Assembly: GCA_963747535.1 (NCBI GenBank)
Contig: CAVVFX010000002.1
Location: forward strand, 372,001-436,000
Length of the DNA: 64,000 nt
Direction of reading: 5' to 3'
From: CAVVFX01 sp963747535
GTDB lineage: Bacteria > Acidobacteriota > Terriglobia > Bryobacterales > Bryobacteraceae
The notes under the pieces were generated by a model. The model did not search any database. It was not told the origin of the DNA and saw nothing but the letters and a program-made list of their open reading frames with translations. Position 1 is the first letter of the stretch; every line of letters starts with the position of its first letter. The translations under genes and the position numbers were made by a program. Of this stretch, positions 33,492 to 42,459 are shown piece by piece.

Positions 33492-33689
33492 TATTACCGA
33501 CGCCGGCGAATTGGTCGCACGAAAGTTTTTCTCGCCGACATAGAAAACATCGATTGGACCTTCAGCCGTCCGGCCTATAGACTGAGAGTGTCTAGCGCGC
33601 CGGGCTGGTTCCGCCCGCAGACCCTGCCCTCCTCCCTGCCGAGTAACCCAACGCCAGTACAAAAACATTCGTTTAAGGAGGAAGCCCTC

Positions 33690-34562
33690 ATGAGACGATT
33701 TGCGATTGTGTCTCTCGCGGTCTGGGTATTCGCGGGAGCGCAGGTCTACGCGCAGTTTCAATCCAAAAACATGTTCGAGTTCCGGGGACGGCTGGTGGAA
33801 AGAACCGATCCTTCCTACGACGGATATGTTGTCGAGATTGCCAATCTTCCGGAGCGATCGATGCGCGAGCGTGCGGACGTGATGCCTGACGGCACTTTCG
33901 TGTTTCGCGCCGTTGCCGACGGCGATTACATGCTCCGGGTGCTCACACTGTACGGCGTTGAAATAATGAACAGTGTCATTTCCGTAGGGTCCGAGGCTGG
34001 TTCGCCGTACGAAATCCGCCTGCCTCATGAGAAGCTGCAAAAGCCGTTGACCGGCACCGTTTCCATTCAGCAGTTGAACCATCCGCTTTCCAGGCGGGTT
34101 CGCAGGCTTCTCGAAAGCGGGCAGAAGCTGGTCGACGACCGGCACTACAGCGACGCGGCCGCCCGCTTTCGAGAGGCCGTCCACGACGACCCTCAATCTC
34201 TACAGGCCCACGCTGATCTGGGATTGGCATTGGCCCGGATGGGCGTTTGGGATGGCGCTATCGAAGCGTACCGGTCGGCGACGGCGCTCGACCCCCGAAT
34301 CAGCGTTCTGCACAGCAATCTGAGTAGCGTGCTAGCTTCGGCGAACCGTGTCGACGAGGCCGAAAGCGAAGCCTCCATCGCCCTGAAACTTGATCCGCCA
34401 AATGGGCGCGCACACTATGTGTTAGCCGGCTTACTCCTGCACGTACCGGGGCGTCTGGAGGAAGTCGTAGCGCACCTGGTGGCCGCCGAAGATACCCTCC
34501 CGCCGGCCCGGACGGCGCTCGAACAAATCTGTGCAGTGAAAAGCGTGCATGGTTGCCCGTAA
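33690..34562 (+). CDS. secreted TPR-repeat protein
   Basis: A 290-residue protein with a Sec signal (MRRFAIVSLAVWVFAGAQVYA), an N-terminal beta-sandwich domain (FRGRLVERTDPSYDGYVVEI, RADVMPDGTFVFRAVADGDY) and three TPR-like helical pairs from about 150 (SDAAARFREAVHDDPQSLQAHADLG, AIEAYRSATALDP, AESEASIALKLDPPNG). AAGGAGG before ATG at 33690 is a strong ribosome-binding site. It is probably a periplasmic or outer-membrane adaptor binding other proteins. Partner unknown. Confidence 0.85.
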   Translation: MRRFAIVSLAVWVFAGAQVYAQFQSKNMFEFRGRLVERTDPSYDGYVVEIANLPERSMRERADVMPDGTFVFRAVADGDYMLRVLTLYGVEIMNSVISVGSEAGSPYEIRLPHEKLQKPLTGTVSIQQLNHPLSRRVRRLLESGQKLVDDRHYSDAAARFREAVHDDPQSLQAHADLGLALARMGVWDGAIEAYRSATALDPRISVLHSNLSSVLASANRVDEAESEASIALKLDPPNGRAHYVLAGLLLHVPGRLEEVVAHLVAAEDTLPPARTALEQICAVKSVHGCP

Positions 34563-34589
34563 GGGTTAGCGCGAGCGGCAGCAATGATT

Positions 34590-34640
34590 CCAGCCTGGCC
34601 GCCTCAAAGCCGGCTGCAGCCAGGATTGGCTGCCCCACTG
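34590..34640 (+). repeat. variant hairpin repeat
   Basis: AGCCGGCTGCAGCC is followed by AGGATTGGCTGCCCCAC. The layout matches the type A repeat, with GGCTGC arms where other copies have GGCAGACC. It lies between two convergent genes. Confidence 0.5.
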
Positions 34641-34641
34641 G

Positions 34642-35190
34642 TCACTCTTCGTTTTTCTTATGAGGCTGACCGGTGTGTTCGCTACCGATGTTGGGGATTC
34701 CGAGGCCGCCAAGATCCTTCAGGTCTTCCAGGCGGATCTTACCGGTAATCTCGATCACGGATAATTCTTTGGGCTCGGCGGACATGATGCGTAATCCGCC
34801 CACTTCGCCTTCGGCGACGGACTTGATCCAGATACGCGAGATCTCGCGTTCCTTTTTCTCGTCGGCGCTGACCACCAGCTTCCAGCCTGGCGCGCTCATT
34901 TCAGAAATGAGCTGCTTCACATCGGCATCGGAATAAACGCCCTCTTTTTCAAATTCGAACGAACGAATGAGGACATTGTTCAGCCCTTCGGCGAGCTTCT
35001 TGATTTTGGCGCCATCGCCTTTTTCGCCTCCCAGAAAACCGGCGCCCAAGCCGAGCAGGTCCTTGCTCAGGTTGAGATCGACTACGTTCGATGCCTGGGC
35101 CTTCAGCTTGTCGAACACGGCGAGCTTTAGCTCCTGCGCTCTGGCCAAAGGGGCGACGGCGAGCAAGACGAAAGCAATCAATCTTTTCAT
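34642..35190 (-). CDS. secreted DUF4252-like protein
   Basis: A 182-residue exported protein with a Sec signal (MKRLIAFVLLAVAPLARA). The mature part (KLKAQASNVVDLNLSKDLLGL, then IRSFEFEKEGVYSDADVKQL and ELSVIEITGKIRLEDL) matches the pattern of DUF4252 proteins, which usually sit in envelope-stress operons with an ECF sigma factor. Here it is the last gene of the sigma factor operon, overlapping the previous gene by 4 bp. It may be a periplasmic or lipid-associated sensor. Its role is not known. Confidence 0.8.
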   Translation of the reverse strand: MKRLIAFVLLAVAPLARAQELKLAVFDKLKAQASNVVDLNLSKDLLGLGAGFLGGEKGDGAKIKKLAEGLNNVLIRSFEFEKEGVYSDADVKQLISEMSAPGWKLVVSADEKKEREISRIWIKSVAEGEVGGLRIMSAEPKELSVIEITGKIRLEDLKDLGGLGIPNIGSEHTGQPHKKNEE

Positions 35191-35504
35191 ATAGCGTTTC
35201 TCCTGTCTAACTGACGAACTACCATTTGCCGGGTCTTTTGCAATTTGCTTTGGGTGATCTGGAGGGCTTTGATCAGGTTCGCCCCCGCCTGCCGACGGCG
35301 CTCCTGACGGGCCTGATACTGAAGCACTCCGACAGGCAGCGAGATCATGAGGATGATGGCCGCGGCGAAGGCCAGCACGCGATTCCAGGAAGACGGCCGC
35401 GAGTACGAATCGCGAGAAAAATCCCGCCGGGGTTCGATGCGCCGCAACGCCTGGCGAAGTTCCAGCTCCAGGTCGAAGTCATCGGGGTTGTTGGGTGGCA
35501 TCAT
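35187..35504 (-). CDS. single-pass membrane protein, probable anti-sigma factor
   Basis: A 105-residue protein with one TM helix (VLAFAAAIILMISLPVGVL, about 46-64), a short acidic N-terminus facing the cytoplasm (DDFDLELELRQALRRIEP) and a coiled-coil-like periplasmic tail rich in Gln, Lys and Arg. It overlaps the sigma factor gene upstream and the DUF4252 gene downstream by 4 bp. Size, topology and place fit an anti-sigma factor, but no conserved HxxxCxxC zinc motif is present. The role is inferred from position. Confidence 0.7.
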   Translation of the reverse strand: MMPPNNPDDFDLELELRQALRRIEPRRDFSRDSYSRPSSWNRVLAFAAAIILMISLPVGVLQYQARQERRRQAGANLIKALQITQSKLQKTRQMVVRQLDRRNAI

Positions 35505-35995
35505 CGGACGATTTCCTTTTTCAATCTCTGCATCTTTTCACGCAGCATGGCGAGCGAGCGATGCAGATGGCTTTTCACGGTGGCGACGGGCATGCCGATC
35601 GTCTCGGCGATTTCAGACGGGTCCATGTCCTCCTGGTAGCGCAGCAGGACGATCAGGCGGGGCGTTTCGGGCAGCGTCGCGACCAACTTACGCAGCGTCT
35701 CACTCAGGATCGGATCCTCGGAGCTTTCCCGAGCGGCCGGCTCACGGATCTCTGCGAGGGTGAGCCGCGGACGAATTTTGCGCCGCCGGGCCGCATCGAT
35801 ACAACGGTGGCCGGCGACTTTACGCAACCAGAAGCGGACATGCTGTTCGGTGGTCAGCGACGCCTGCTCACGATAGAACTGTAGAAAGACTTCCTGGGTG
35901 ACATCCTCCGCCAGAGGGCGATCCTGCAGAAAGTGGTACGCGAGACTGAACACCATGGACTGGTGCTGCCGGACGACCTCTGCAAAACCGTTCAC
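35501..35995 (-). CDS. ECF RNA polymerase sigma factor
   Basis: A 164-residue sigma-70 family protein with only regions 2 and 4. AYHFLQDRPLAEDVTQEVFLQFYR is region 2 and VRFWLRKVAGHRCIDAARRR its DNA-melting helix; PETPRLIVLLRYQEDMDPSEIAE and TIGMPVATVKSHLHRSLAML form region 4 with the -35 recognition helix. It starts the three-gene operon with a probable anti-sigma factor and a DUF4252 protein, all coupled by 4-bp overlaps. The trigger is probably envelope stress (inference). Confidence 0.95.
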   Translation of the reverse strand: MNGFAEVVRQHQSMVFSLAYHFLQDRPLAEDVTQEVFLQFYREQASLTTEQHVRFWLRKVAGHRCIDAARRRKIRPRLTLAEIREPAARESSEDPILSETLRKLVATLPETPRLIVLLRYQEDMDPSEIAETIGMPVATVKSHLHRSLAMLREKMQRLKKEIVR

Positions 35996-36057
35996 ATTGG
36001 ATTATTACGCCATTTGGCGGGCGGAGTATGCAAAAAGTTTTTGGGCAGCGGAACCGA

Positions 36058-36576
36058 CTACTTTTTACCGGCTAGCAGGCGGTCGAGTTCCCTCGACAGG
36101 CCGTCACCTTCGAAGATGCTTTCGTTGCCAGGCTCGTAAGCCCAATCGTTCACGATCATTCCGTTGGGATCGACGAGGAACGCGTGGGGCAAGGTGATAT
36201 GAGGCGAAGAGGGCCCCTGCTTCAGGTAGGACGCGGCGACCTGACCACAGTCGAACAAAATAGGGATGGTGACATTGTACTGCTTGATGAAGTTTCTCAC
36301 GGTGTTCAGGTTGTCGGGCGGCACCGTGATGCTCAACGCCTCCAACCTGCCGCGACGCTTCAGCATCAACTGCTCGATAATCTCGCTGAATTTGATGCAG
36401 TGCGGGCAGGCAGTCTGCATGAACTCGATGAGCACGTACTTACCGTGATAGTCATAGAGATCGTGTTGCTGCATGACCGCATCGTAGATGGAGAAACCCG
36501 GCGCGCGACGACGGGAGAGTTCGCCTGCGCCAAAGAGCGTGGAGGTCAGGAAGAGAAGAATGAACGTTCGTTTCAT
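36058..36576 (-). CDS. TlpA/AhpC-like thioredoxin-fold protein
   Basis: A 172-residue periplasmic thioredoxin-like protein. It has a signal sequence (MKRTFILLFLTSTLFGAG), then the strand YVLIEFMQTACPHCIKF with a CPHC active site near 60-63, and ILFDCGQVAASYLKQ and LPHAFLVDPNGMIVNDW, which are redoxin features. It probably reduces disulfides in apo-cytochromes or other exported proteins. It stands alone after the sigma factor operon. Confidence 0.88.
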   Translation of the reverse strand: MKRTFILLFLTSTLFGAGELSRRRAPGFSIYDAVMQQHDLYDYHGKYVLIEFMQTACPHCIKFSEIIEQLMLKRRGRLEALSITVPPDNLNTVRNFIKQYNVTIPILFDCGQVAASYLKQGPSSPHITLPHAFLVDPNGMIVNDWAYEPGNESIFEGDGLSRELDRLLAGKK

Positions 36577-37182
36577 GGTGAGTGTTAATCCTTCAGGTTA
36601 GCAAGCACGGGGTGAAGCTTGTGGTGCGTCGGCGGGGTGCTGCGCAGGCGATGGCTGCGGCGCAGCCTCCGGCTTTGGCGTTCGCATTCTAACCTATTGG
36701 GAAGCAGACGGGGAAAGCACGTTGCTCCGGCTTCGTCTTCGCACACCAAAGCTTGTCGCTTGCCCGACGAGGGCGACCAGGGGGTCGCTTGCGGACGTGG
36801 CGTCCGCCCCACAGAGCAGCATAGACACAACCGGGCCTTCCGGTAAAAGCCGCCTTCAGCATGCTCCCGCATAAAAATGTAGTGACGAAAAGGGCTCTTG
36901 ATTGACCGCAGCAGACGATAGTCAGCCGTAGGGGGGATCCTGGCTGTGATGGGAATGTAGACATGTGCTACATTTGAATTGCAGCGCTTGGCCTGTGGTT
37001 TTCGCAAGGGTGTTTTCTCCTGCTGGACAAGAACTACCGCTTCGATAGTTTTAACGGATACAACACCAAAACGGGCCTGGCGCCCCTCCCATTTCGACAA
37101 GTTGTTTCCGATACGGCCGTCGCTCGGGGTGGTGGTAGAGCTGTGATCAGCGGCGGCAATGGGTTGCGTGGGGTAAAATCCG
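36577..37182. other. 606-bp intergenic region holding a type C repeat
   Basis: The gap between the thioredoxin-like gene and the PIG-L gene contains the type C repeat at 36735-36822. The remainder shows no recognisable protein, RNA or promoter. Minus-strand frames here are shadows or readings of the repeat. Confidence 0.5.
36735..36822 (+). repeat. type C repeat, about 88 bp
   Basis: This is almost the same unit as 13829-13915, with about eight substitutions and a 1-base indel. It ends with the stem GGACGTGGCGTCC and GCCCCACAGAGCAGCAT. Both copies have the same orientation relative to the window. Confidence 0.85.
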
Positions 37183-37914
37183 TTGGTGTCTATCTCACGT
37201 CGCAGCCTGCTTGCCGCAGCTACCTCTTCCCTGCTGGCACAACCTTCCACGCACGGCTTCAAGGTCATCGTTGCAGGCGGCCATCCTGGCGACCCTGAAT
37301 GCGGTTGCGCCGGCACCCTTGCACGCTTCGCCGGACTTGGGGCGGAGGTGGTCCTGCTGTACCTGAATCGCGGCGAAGGATACTGCGGTGGAGAGTCACT
37401 TAGCCGCTGCGCCGATATCCGGACTGCCGAAGCGCAAAAGGCTTGCCAAATTCTCAAGGCCCGCGCGGTCTTCGCCGGCCAGTACGACGGCCGCGCCATC
37501 GTCGACAACTCGCATTATGAAGCCTTCGCGGCACTGCTCACGGCGGAACAGCCCGACCTGGTATTCACTCAATGGCCCATCGACCGTCACCGCGATCATC
37601 GGGCCGTCTCGATCCTGACGCTCGATGCATGGTTCAAGTCCGGCAGGAGTTTCGCGCTTTACTATTACGAGGTTGCGGAGGACACCAGCATGTTCTCACC
37701 CGCCGACTACGTCGACATCTCGGGGGTGGAACCGCAGCGTCGCGCCGCTTGTTACGCTCACGTCTCGCAGCAACCCGATAAGTGGTATCCGAAACAGGTC
37801 GAGATCACACGGCGACGCGGCGTGGAGTCCGGTTTTGCGCAGGCCGAAGGCTTCGTCCGCCACCCGGAAAGCAAGCTGCCGCCATTCAATCTTTTCAAAT
37901 CGAGCCACGGATGA
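37183..37914 (+). CDS. PIG-L/LmbE family deacetylase, Tat-exported
   Basis: A zinc-dependent N-deacetylase-like protein of 243 residues. A leader with SRRSLLAAATSSLLAQ is Tat-like. GGHPGDPECGCAGTLARF holds the metal-binding His and Asp (canonical HPDDE reads HPGDP here), and PIDRHRDHRAVS holds the second His pair. Related enzymes remove acetyl or other groups from amino-sugars. The start is TTG at 37183 or GTG at 37186. It probably acts outside the cytoplasm. The altered motif means activity should not be assumed. Confidence 0.82.
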   Translation: MVSISRRSLLAAATSSLLAQPSTHGFKVIVAGGHPGDPECGCAGTLARFAGLGAEVVLLYLNRGEGYCGGESLSRCADIRTAEAQKACQILKARAVFAGQYDGRAIVDNSHYEAFAALLTAEQPDLVFTQWPIDRHRDHRAVSILTLDAWFKSGRSFALYYYEVAEDTSMFSPADYVDISGVEPQRRAACYAHVSQQPDKWYPKQVEITRRRGVESGFAQAEGFVRHPESKLPPFNLFKSSHG

Positions 37915-38465
37915 ACACGGATTGGGGACAGCGTTCTTATCGGTGTTAGTCTCGGGTCCATCTGTGGCGTGAACTCGGTTTGGGCACGAGCGGGGGCAGA
38001 GCCGCCTGAGCCGGATAACCTTCGGCTCGCAGGTTAAACAACCTGCCCCGCAGACAGCACAGCCACAACCAAACACCTGTAGCCGGCACGTCGTTTTCGG
38101 ACAACAGCAGCACACGGTCCGAGCTTTCAGCTATCAGCGATCAGCCTTCAGCTTCCCGAGGAGCGCCGCAAGCATGCGTTTCATTTCTGAGGTAACTTCG
38201 GCGAGATCTCATTGTTCTGCCTGCCTTCTCGTTGTTAGAGGACCTCCCAATACTCGTCGTAACTGCCGGCCACCGTCCTTGCGCGAAGCTCACTTTCAAC
38301 CATTGTTCTGAAACCGACAAGAAATTGCCGATCTCATTGTGGCCATTTTAGCGAGGGGAATGGCGGAGGGCGGCTGGATTCTCTGCCACAGGCTGCTAAC
38401 CTAAGTTAGTAGTCCTGCAGTAACCGAACTTGTAAGGCCGAAGCCTTCTGTTGGATAGTAATTAC
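37905..38465. other. intergenic region with dispersed repeat remnants
   Basis: About 550 bp without a gene. CCACGGATGAACACGGATT at 37909 is a dispersed repeat seen reversed at 49203-49233, and a hairpin GCAGGTTAAACAACCTGC followed by CCCG lies near 38029-38050. The rest, including 38100-38450, shows nothing recognisable. Confidence 0.5.
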
Positions 38466-39065
38466 ATGCGACGTAGAGGTTTCGTCAAGGCGCTAGCCGC
38501 CATCCCAGCCGCCCCTGCGCTTTTTGCGCAGCAGCCCGTTCCCGCACCCGCCGCGGCGCCAGTCGGTCCCACGACGGACGAGCTTCCGGTCCTGACCCCG
38601 AGTGTCCCCGACGCAGCCGCGGAGATGATGCCCCGATTCTTCACCTCCGCTCAGTTCTCCGCATTGCGCAAAGTGAGCGACCTGCTGATGCCCGCAACGA
38701 ATGGCGGCGTCGGAGCCCTGGACGCGAAAGCGCCCGAATTTCTTGATTTTCTGATTGGAGATTCGCCCGCGGAGCGGCAGCACGTTTACCTTGCCGGTCT
38801 CGACGCGCTCAACGCCCAGTCGGTCAAGCGCTTCAACCGGGCCTTCGCCGAGCTTGACGTCGCGCAGGCCGAAACGCTCCTCACACCGCTCCCCTCGCCC
38901 TGGACCTTCGACGAGCCTGCCGACCCGATTGCCGGTTTCCTGCGTGTGGCCAAACAGGATGTCCGGACCGCTACACTCAATTCGCGCGAATATAGCGCTA
39001 CGTCCGGCGGAGCGGGCGGGCGCCGGTTCGGTGGCGGCGGCTTGTATTGGTATCCGCTCGACTAA
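38466..39065 (+). CDS. gluconate 2-dehydrogenase subunit 3-like protein, Tat-exported
   Basis: A 199-residue protein with a Tat leader (MRRRGFVKALAAIPAAPALFA). From about 65, FFTSAQFSALRKVSDLLMPAT and the following helices match the small subunit of membrane-bound sugar dehydrogenases, which helps export and anchor the large flavoprotein. The C-terminus is Gly-rich (GGAGGRRFGGGGLYWYPLD). I chose ATG at 38466; a TTG five codons earlier is possible. It is 28 bp upstream of the GMC gene, its probable partner. Confidence 0.85.
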   Translation: MRRRGFVKALAAIPAAPALFAQQPVPAPAAAPVGPTTDELPVLTPSVPDAAAEMMPRFFTSAQFSALRKVSDLLMPATNGGVGALDAKAPEFLDFLIGDSPAERQHVYLAGLDALNAQSVKRFNRAFAELDVAQAETLLTPLPSPWTFDEPADPIAGFLRVAKQDVRTATLNSREYSATSGGAGGRRFGGGGLYWYPLD

Positions 39066-39093
39066 CGCCTCGACCAAGCACCAGGAGATTCCC

Positions 39094-40674
39094 ATGGCCA
39101 CCAACAAAGACTACGACGTCCTCATCATCGGCTCAGGCGCTTCCGGCGGCATGGCCGCGTACGCGCTCACCAAACAGGGCCTCAACTGCCTCATGCTGGA
39201 TGCCGGGCCGCTGGTCGACTTTACCCGTGCCCTCACCCCCAAGGCCGCGTACGAGCTTCCCTATCGGGGCTTTGGCAAGCCGGGCCGGTTGCCCCACGTG
39301 CTCCAGGCAAACGAATGGAATGCCAACCAGTGGGTGGACGAAACGGAAGTTCCTTACACCCACGATCCCAAGCTGCCGTACAACTGGGTCAGGGTCCGCA
39401 TGATCGGCGGGAAGTCGTTATTCTGGGCGCGCATGTCGTTCCGGCTCAGCGACTACGAATTTAAGGCGAAGGACCACGATGGCTTCGGCGAGAACTGGCC
39501 CATCGACCATGCTGAACTGGCGCCTTTCTATTCGCGGGTCGAACCGATCTTCCGCGTCGCGGGCCGTAAAGAAGGATTGAAGCAACTTCCCGACGGAGTC
39601 TTTGAGGAAGACAGTTCGCCGTGGAGCGAGCCCATGAACAAGTTCATCGCTGCCGCAAAGCAAAGAGACATTCCGGTAACCAAGATGCGCCGGTCCCTGG
39701 GCCGTGGACAGTTTGCGAGTTCCTTCAACCTGCTGCTCCCTGACGCGATCGACACCGGGAAGCTGACCATGGTACCCAACGCCGTCGTGCGCAATCTTAC
39801 GGTGGATAAGAATACCGGCCTGGTTAGCGGTGCCAACTTTGTCGATCGTCATTCGAAACGCGAGATGCATGCCAAGGCGCGTGTCGTGGTGGTCGGCGCG
39901 TCGTGCCTGGAGAGCACCCGTATCCTGCTCAACTCGAATCTCGCCAATTCGAGCGGAGCGCTGGGGCATTACCTGATCGATCAGACCTACGTTTCGCAAG
40001 GGGTAGTGGCCGTTGATAAGACTTCCAAAGGCGGCAGCACCGGTGGCAGAAGAACCTATGGTGGCGGCGGTTACGTTCCCCGCTTCGTTAATTTGAAGCG
40101 CGGCAACGAAGAGGACTTCATTCGCGGCTACGCCTACGACTTCAGTTTGGGAGGAACTCCGGACTCCAAATACGTTCCGGGATACGGAGAGGAACTCGAG
40201 AAGGCGTTGACCGATTATCGGGGAACAGCATCCTCCGTGACGATCATGGGCGAGGTCTTGCCGCGCTACGAAAATCATGTCAGCATCGACAAAAACGTGG
40301 TCGACGCATTCGGCATTCCGGTGCTGCATTTCGAGTGCAAGTACGGTGACAACGAAGCTAAAATGCTCAAACACGCGATGAATCAGTTCGAAGAACTATG
40401 TCACGCGTCCGGCATGGAAACGCTCGCCAAACACGACCAGCCCAATCCTCCGGGCTACAGCATCCACGAGCTGGGGACGTGCCGTATGGGTGACGATCCC
40501 AAGAAGAGCGTGCTGAATAAGTGGAACCAGAGCCACGACATCAAGAACCTCTTCGTGGTGGACGGCAGCAGTTTCGTCACCGGCGGCTATCAGAATCCGA
40601 CCATGACGATTCTGTCGCTTTCTATGCGAGCCTCAGAATACATCGCCGGCCAGATGCGTGCCGGGAACCTCTAG
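39094..40674 (+). CDS. GMC-family oxidoreductase (sugar dehydrogenase large subunit)
   Basis: A 526-residue FAD enzyme oxidising a sugar or alcohol. DVLIIGSGASGGMAAYAL near 8-25 is the FAD-binding motif, MIGGKSLFWARMSFRL is the GMC signature, and YSIHELGTCRMGDDP with LFVVDGSSFVTGGYQNPTMTI holds the catalytic His region and the second FAD site. ATG at 39094 follows CAGGAG. It has no signal of its own, so export would rely on the Tat leader of the small subunit. Electrons probably pass to a c-type cytochrome, not encoded here. The substrate is unknown. Confidence 0.92.
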   Translation: MATNKDYDVLIIGSGASGGMAAYALTKQGLNCLMLDAGPLVDFTRALTPKAAYELPYRGFGKPGRLPHVLQANEWNANQWVDETEVPYTHDPKLPYNWVRVRMIGGKSLFWARMSFRLSDYEFKAKDHDGFGENWPIDHAELAPFYSRVEPIFRVAGRKEGLKQLPDGVFEEDSSPWSEPMNKFIAAAKQRDIPVTKMRRSLGRGQFASSFNLLLPDAIDTGKLTMVPNAVVRNLTVDKNTGLVSGANFVDRHSKREMHAKARVVVVGASCLESTRILLNSNLANSSGALGHYLIDQTYVSQGVVAVDKTSKGGSTGGRRTYGGGGYVPRFVNLKRGNEEDFIRGYAYDFSLGGTPDSKYVPGYGEELEKALTDYRGTASSVTIMGEVLPRYENHVSIDKNVVDAFGIPVLHFECKYGDNEAKMLKHAMNQFEELCHASGMETLAKHDQPNPPGYSIHELGTCRMGDDPKKSVLNKWNQSHDIKNLFVVDGSSFVTGGYQNPTMTILSLSMRASEYIAGQMRAGNL

Positions 40675-40779
40675 CCGCGAATCCACACGATCGCGCGGTA
40701 AAATCTCCCACACCAGGCGACCCGGCGTCTAATAGCCTCTCCGCGACTGATGGCAGATTCCAGCCCATGGATTCCAATC

Positions 40780-42459
40780 CGAGGCGCTGCCTGATAAGCC
40801 CCAAATATTTTGAATCTGTAAATTAGGCGATCGCATCATCGGCACGCAGAATTCGTGAGACCAGCTCCTCCTCGGTCGGAACAGACCCCGCGCGGAGCTT
40901 TTTTCACAGTGAAGGGTGACTAACTAAAATGACTCTAACGAACCAAGCGGACCAGACACGACCGAACATAGTGTTCATCCTGTGCGACAACGTCGGGTGG
41001 GGCGACTTCTCGTGTTATGGGGGAAGCACACCCACGCCACGCATCGACAAACTGGCGAGCGAGGGCATCCGTTTCACCAACTACACTGTTGAGTCGCAGT
41101 GCACTCCCACCCGCACCGCAATCGTGACCGGCCGCCAGTCGGTGCGCTGCGGCACTTACAAGGTGGTGATGCCTGGTCAGGGCGAGACCGGTCTGGTGCC
41201 CTGGGAGTACACGATCGCCGAATTGCTCTCCGACGCGGGTTATGCGACGTCGCTGTGGGGTAAGTGGCACCTGGGCGAAATCGAGGGGAGGCTGCCCAAT
41301 GACCAGGGTTTCGACGAGTGGTGGGGCTACAAGAACAGCGTTGATGAGGCTGGATGGACCTCCTACGCGACATTCAACGCGCTCGCGAAAGGCCTGGGGC
41401 TCGAGTCACCCAAGATCTGGGAGGGCAAAAAGGGCCAGAAGTCCACGGCGGTCCGCGAACTCAACCTGGAGGTGCGCCCCCTGCTCGACGAGCTAATCGT
41501 GGGAAAAGCGGTCGACTACATCAAGCGCGCTGCCGCCGGGGACAAGCCATTTTTCACCTACGTCGCCCTATCGCACATGCACCCGCCGGAAGGCGCGCAC
41601 CCCGATTTCAACCAGACCGATCCCTCGCGCCTGGGGATGTTCGCGGACCTGGTTGCCGAAATGGACTACCGGGTGGGACAAATCGTCGATTGCGTTGAGC
41701 AGGCCGGGATCGCTGACAACACGCTCATCGTGTTCTCCAGCGACAACGCGACCGGGCTGATCGACGTCGTGCCCCCCGGAGGTTCCAACGGCCCGTTCCG
41801 CGGTGGGTTCATGACCCCTCCATGGGAGGGATCCATGCGCGTGCCAGCGATGGTCCGCTGCCCAGGCAGGGTGCCCGCCGGCATCGTCACCGAGCAGATG
41901 CTCTCGGCCCACGACTGGTACAAGACGTTCGCGGCCCTGGCCGGCGCCTTGGACAAGGTGCCCACCGACCGCCCGACGGACGGCATTGATGCTTCTAAAT
42001 TCCTGCTCGGCGAGACCAAGGAGAGCGGCCGGGAGACTCTTCTGTTCTTCGGCCCCGACGGTTCGCTGATGTCATCCAAGTGGCGTAACGTCAAGGCAGT
42101 CTTTCGCTACTGCCTGGGTATCTCCGAGCCCATCCTGGAGCCGCAGTTCCCGATGGTCTTCGACGTCGGCAGCGACCCCGGTGAGCGTTGCAACCTGTTC
42201 AACACCAAACTCGATATGGGTTGGATGTTCGGGGTTGTGTACCGTCCCATCGCCGCGTACGAGAAGAGCATCGCACAGTACCCGAACATCAAGCCTGGCG
42301 AGGAGTTCACCGGCTATCAAAAGCTGAATAAACCGGCGGCAAAGGTTGGACGCATCGGAGCAAATTAGCGCCAGTGCATATCAAGACTCAAGCCATGCCC
42401 GCAATCTCGGATTGCACGTCGAATAAATGAGGAACATGGGAGAGCCAGATGATTACACA
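40780..42459 (+). repeat. tandem duplication unit 1 (leader plus sulfatase)
   Basis: The unit starts CGAGGCGCTGCC, contains the leader and the first sulfatase, and ends with a relic ATGATTACACA, identical to the first 11 bases of the MBL gene. Unit 2 follows without a gap. Length is about 1,680 bp. Confidence 0.8.
40929..42368 (+). CDS. type I sulfatase, copy 1
   Basis: A 479-residue formylglycine sulfatase. RPNIVFILCDNVGWGDFSCYGG near 11-32 binds calcium, and Cys58 in QCTPTRTAIVTGR is the CxPxR residue that must become formylglycine. LSDAGYATSLWGKWHLGE and FSSDNATG are further metal and active-site motifs. I see no signal peptide before the fold, so it may act in the cytoplasm, unlike most sulfatases. 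It is near-identical in layout to copy 2. No maturase is in the window. The substrate is unknown. Confidence 0.93.
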   Translation: MTLTNQADQTRPNIVFILCDNVGWGDFSCYGGSTPTPRIDKLASEGIRFTNYTVESQCTPTRTAIVTGRQSVRCGTYKVVMPGQGETGLVPWEYTIAELLSDAGYATSLWGKWHLGEIEGRLPNDQGFDEWWGYKNSVDEAGWTSYATFNALAKGLGLESPKIWEGKKGQKSTAVRELNLEVRPLLDELIVGKAVDYIKRAAAGDKPFFTYVALSHMHPPEGAHPDFNQTDPSRLGMFADLVAEMDYRVGQIVDCVEQAGIADNTLIVFSSDNATGLIDVVPPGGSNGPFRGGFMTPPWEGSMRVPAMVRCPGRVPAGIVTEQMLSAHDWYKTFAALAGALDKVPTDRPTDGIDASKFLLGETKESGRETLLFFGPDGSLMSSKWRNVKAVFRYCLGISEPILEPQFPMVFDVGSDPGERCNLFNTKLDMGWMFGVVYRPIAAYEKSIAQYPNIKPGEEFTGYQKLNKPAAKVGRIGAN

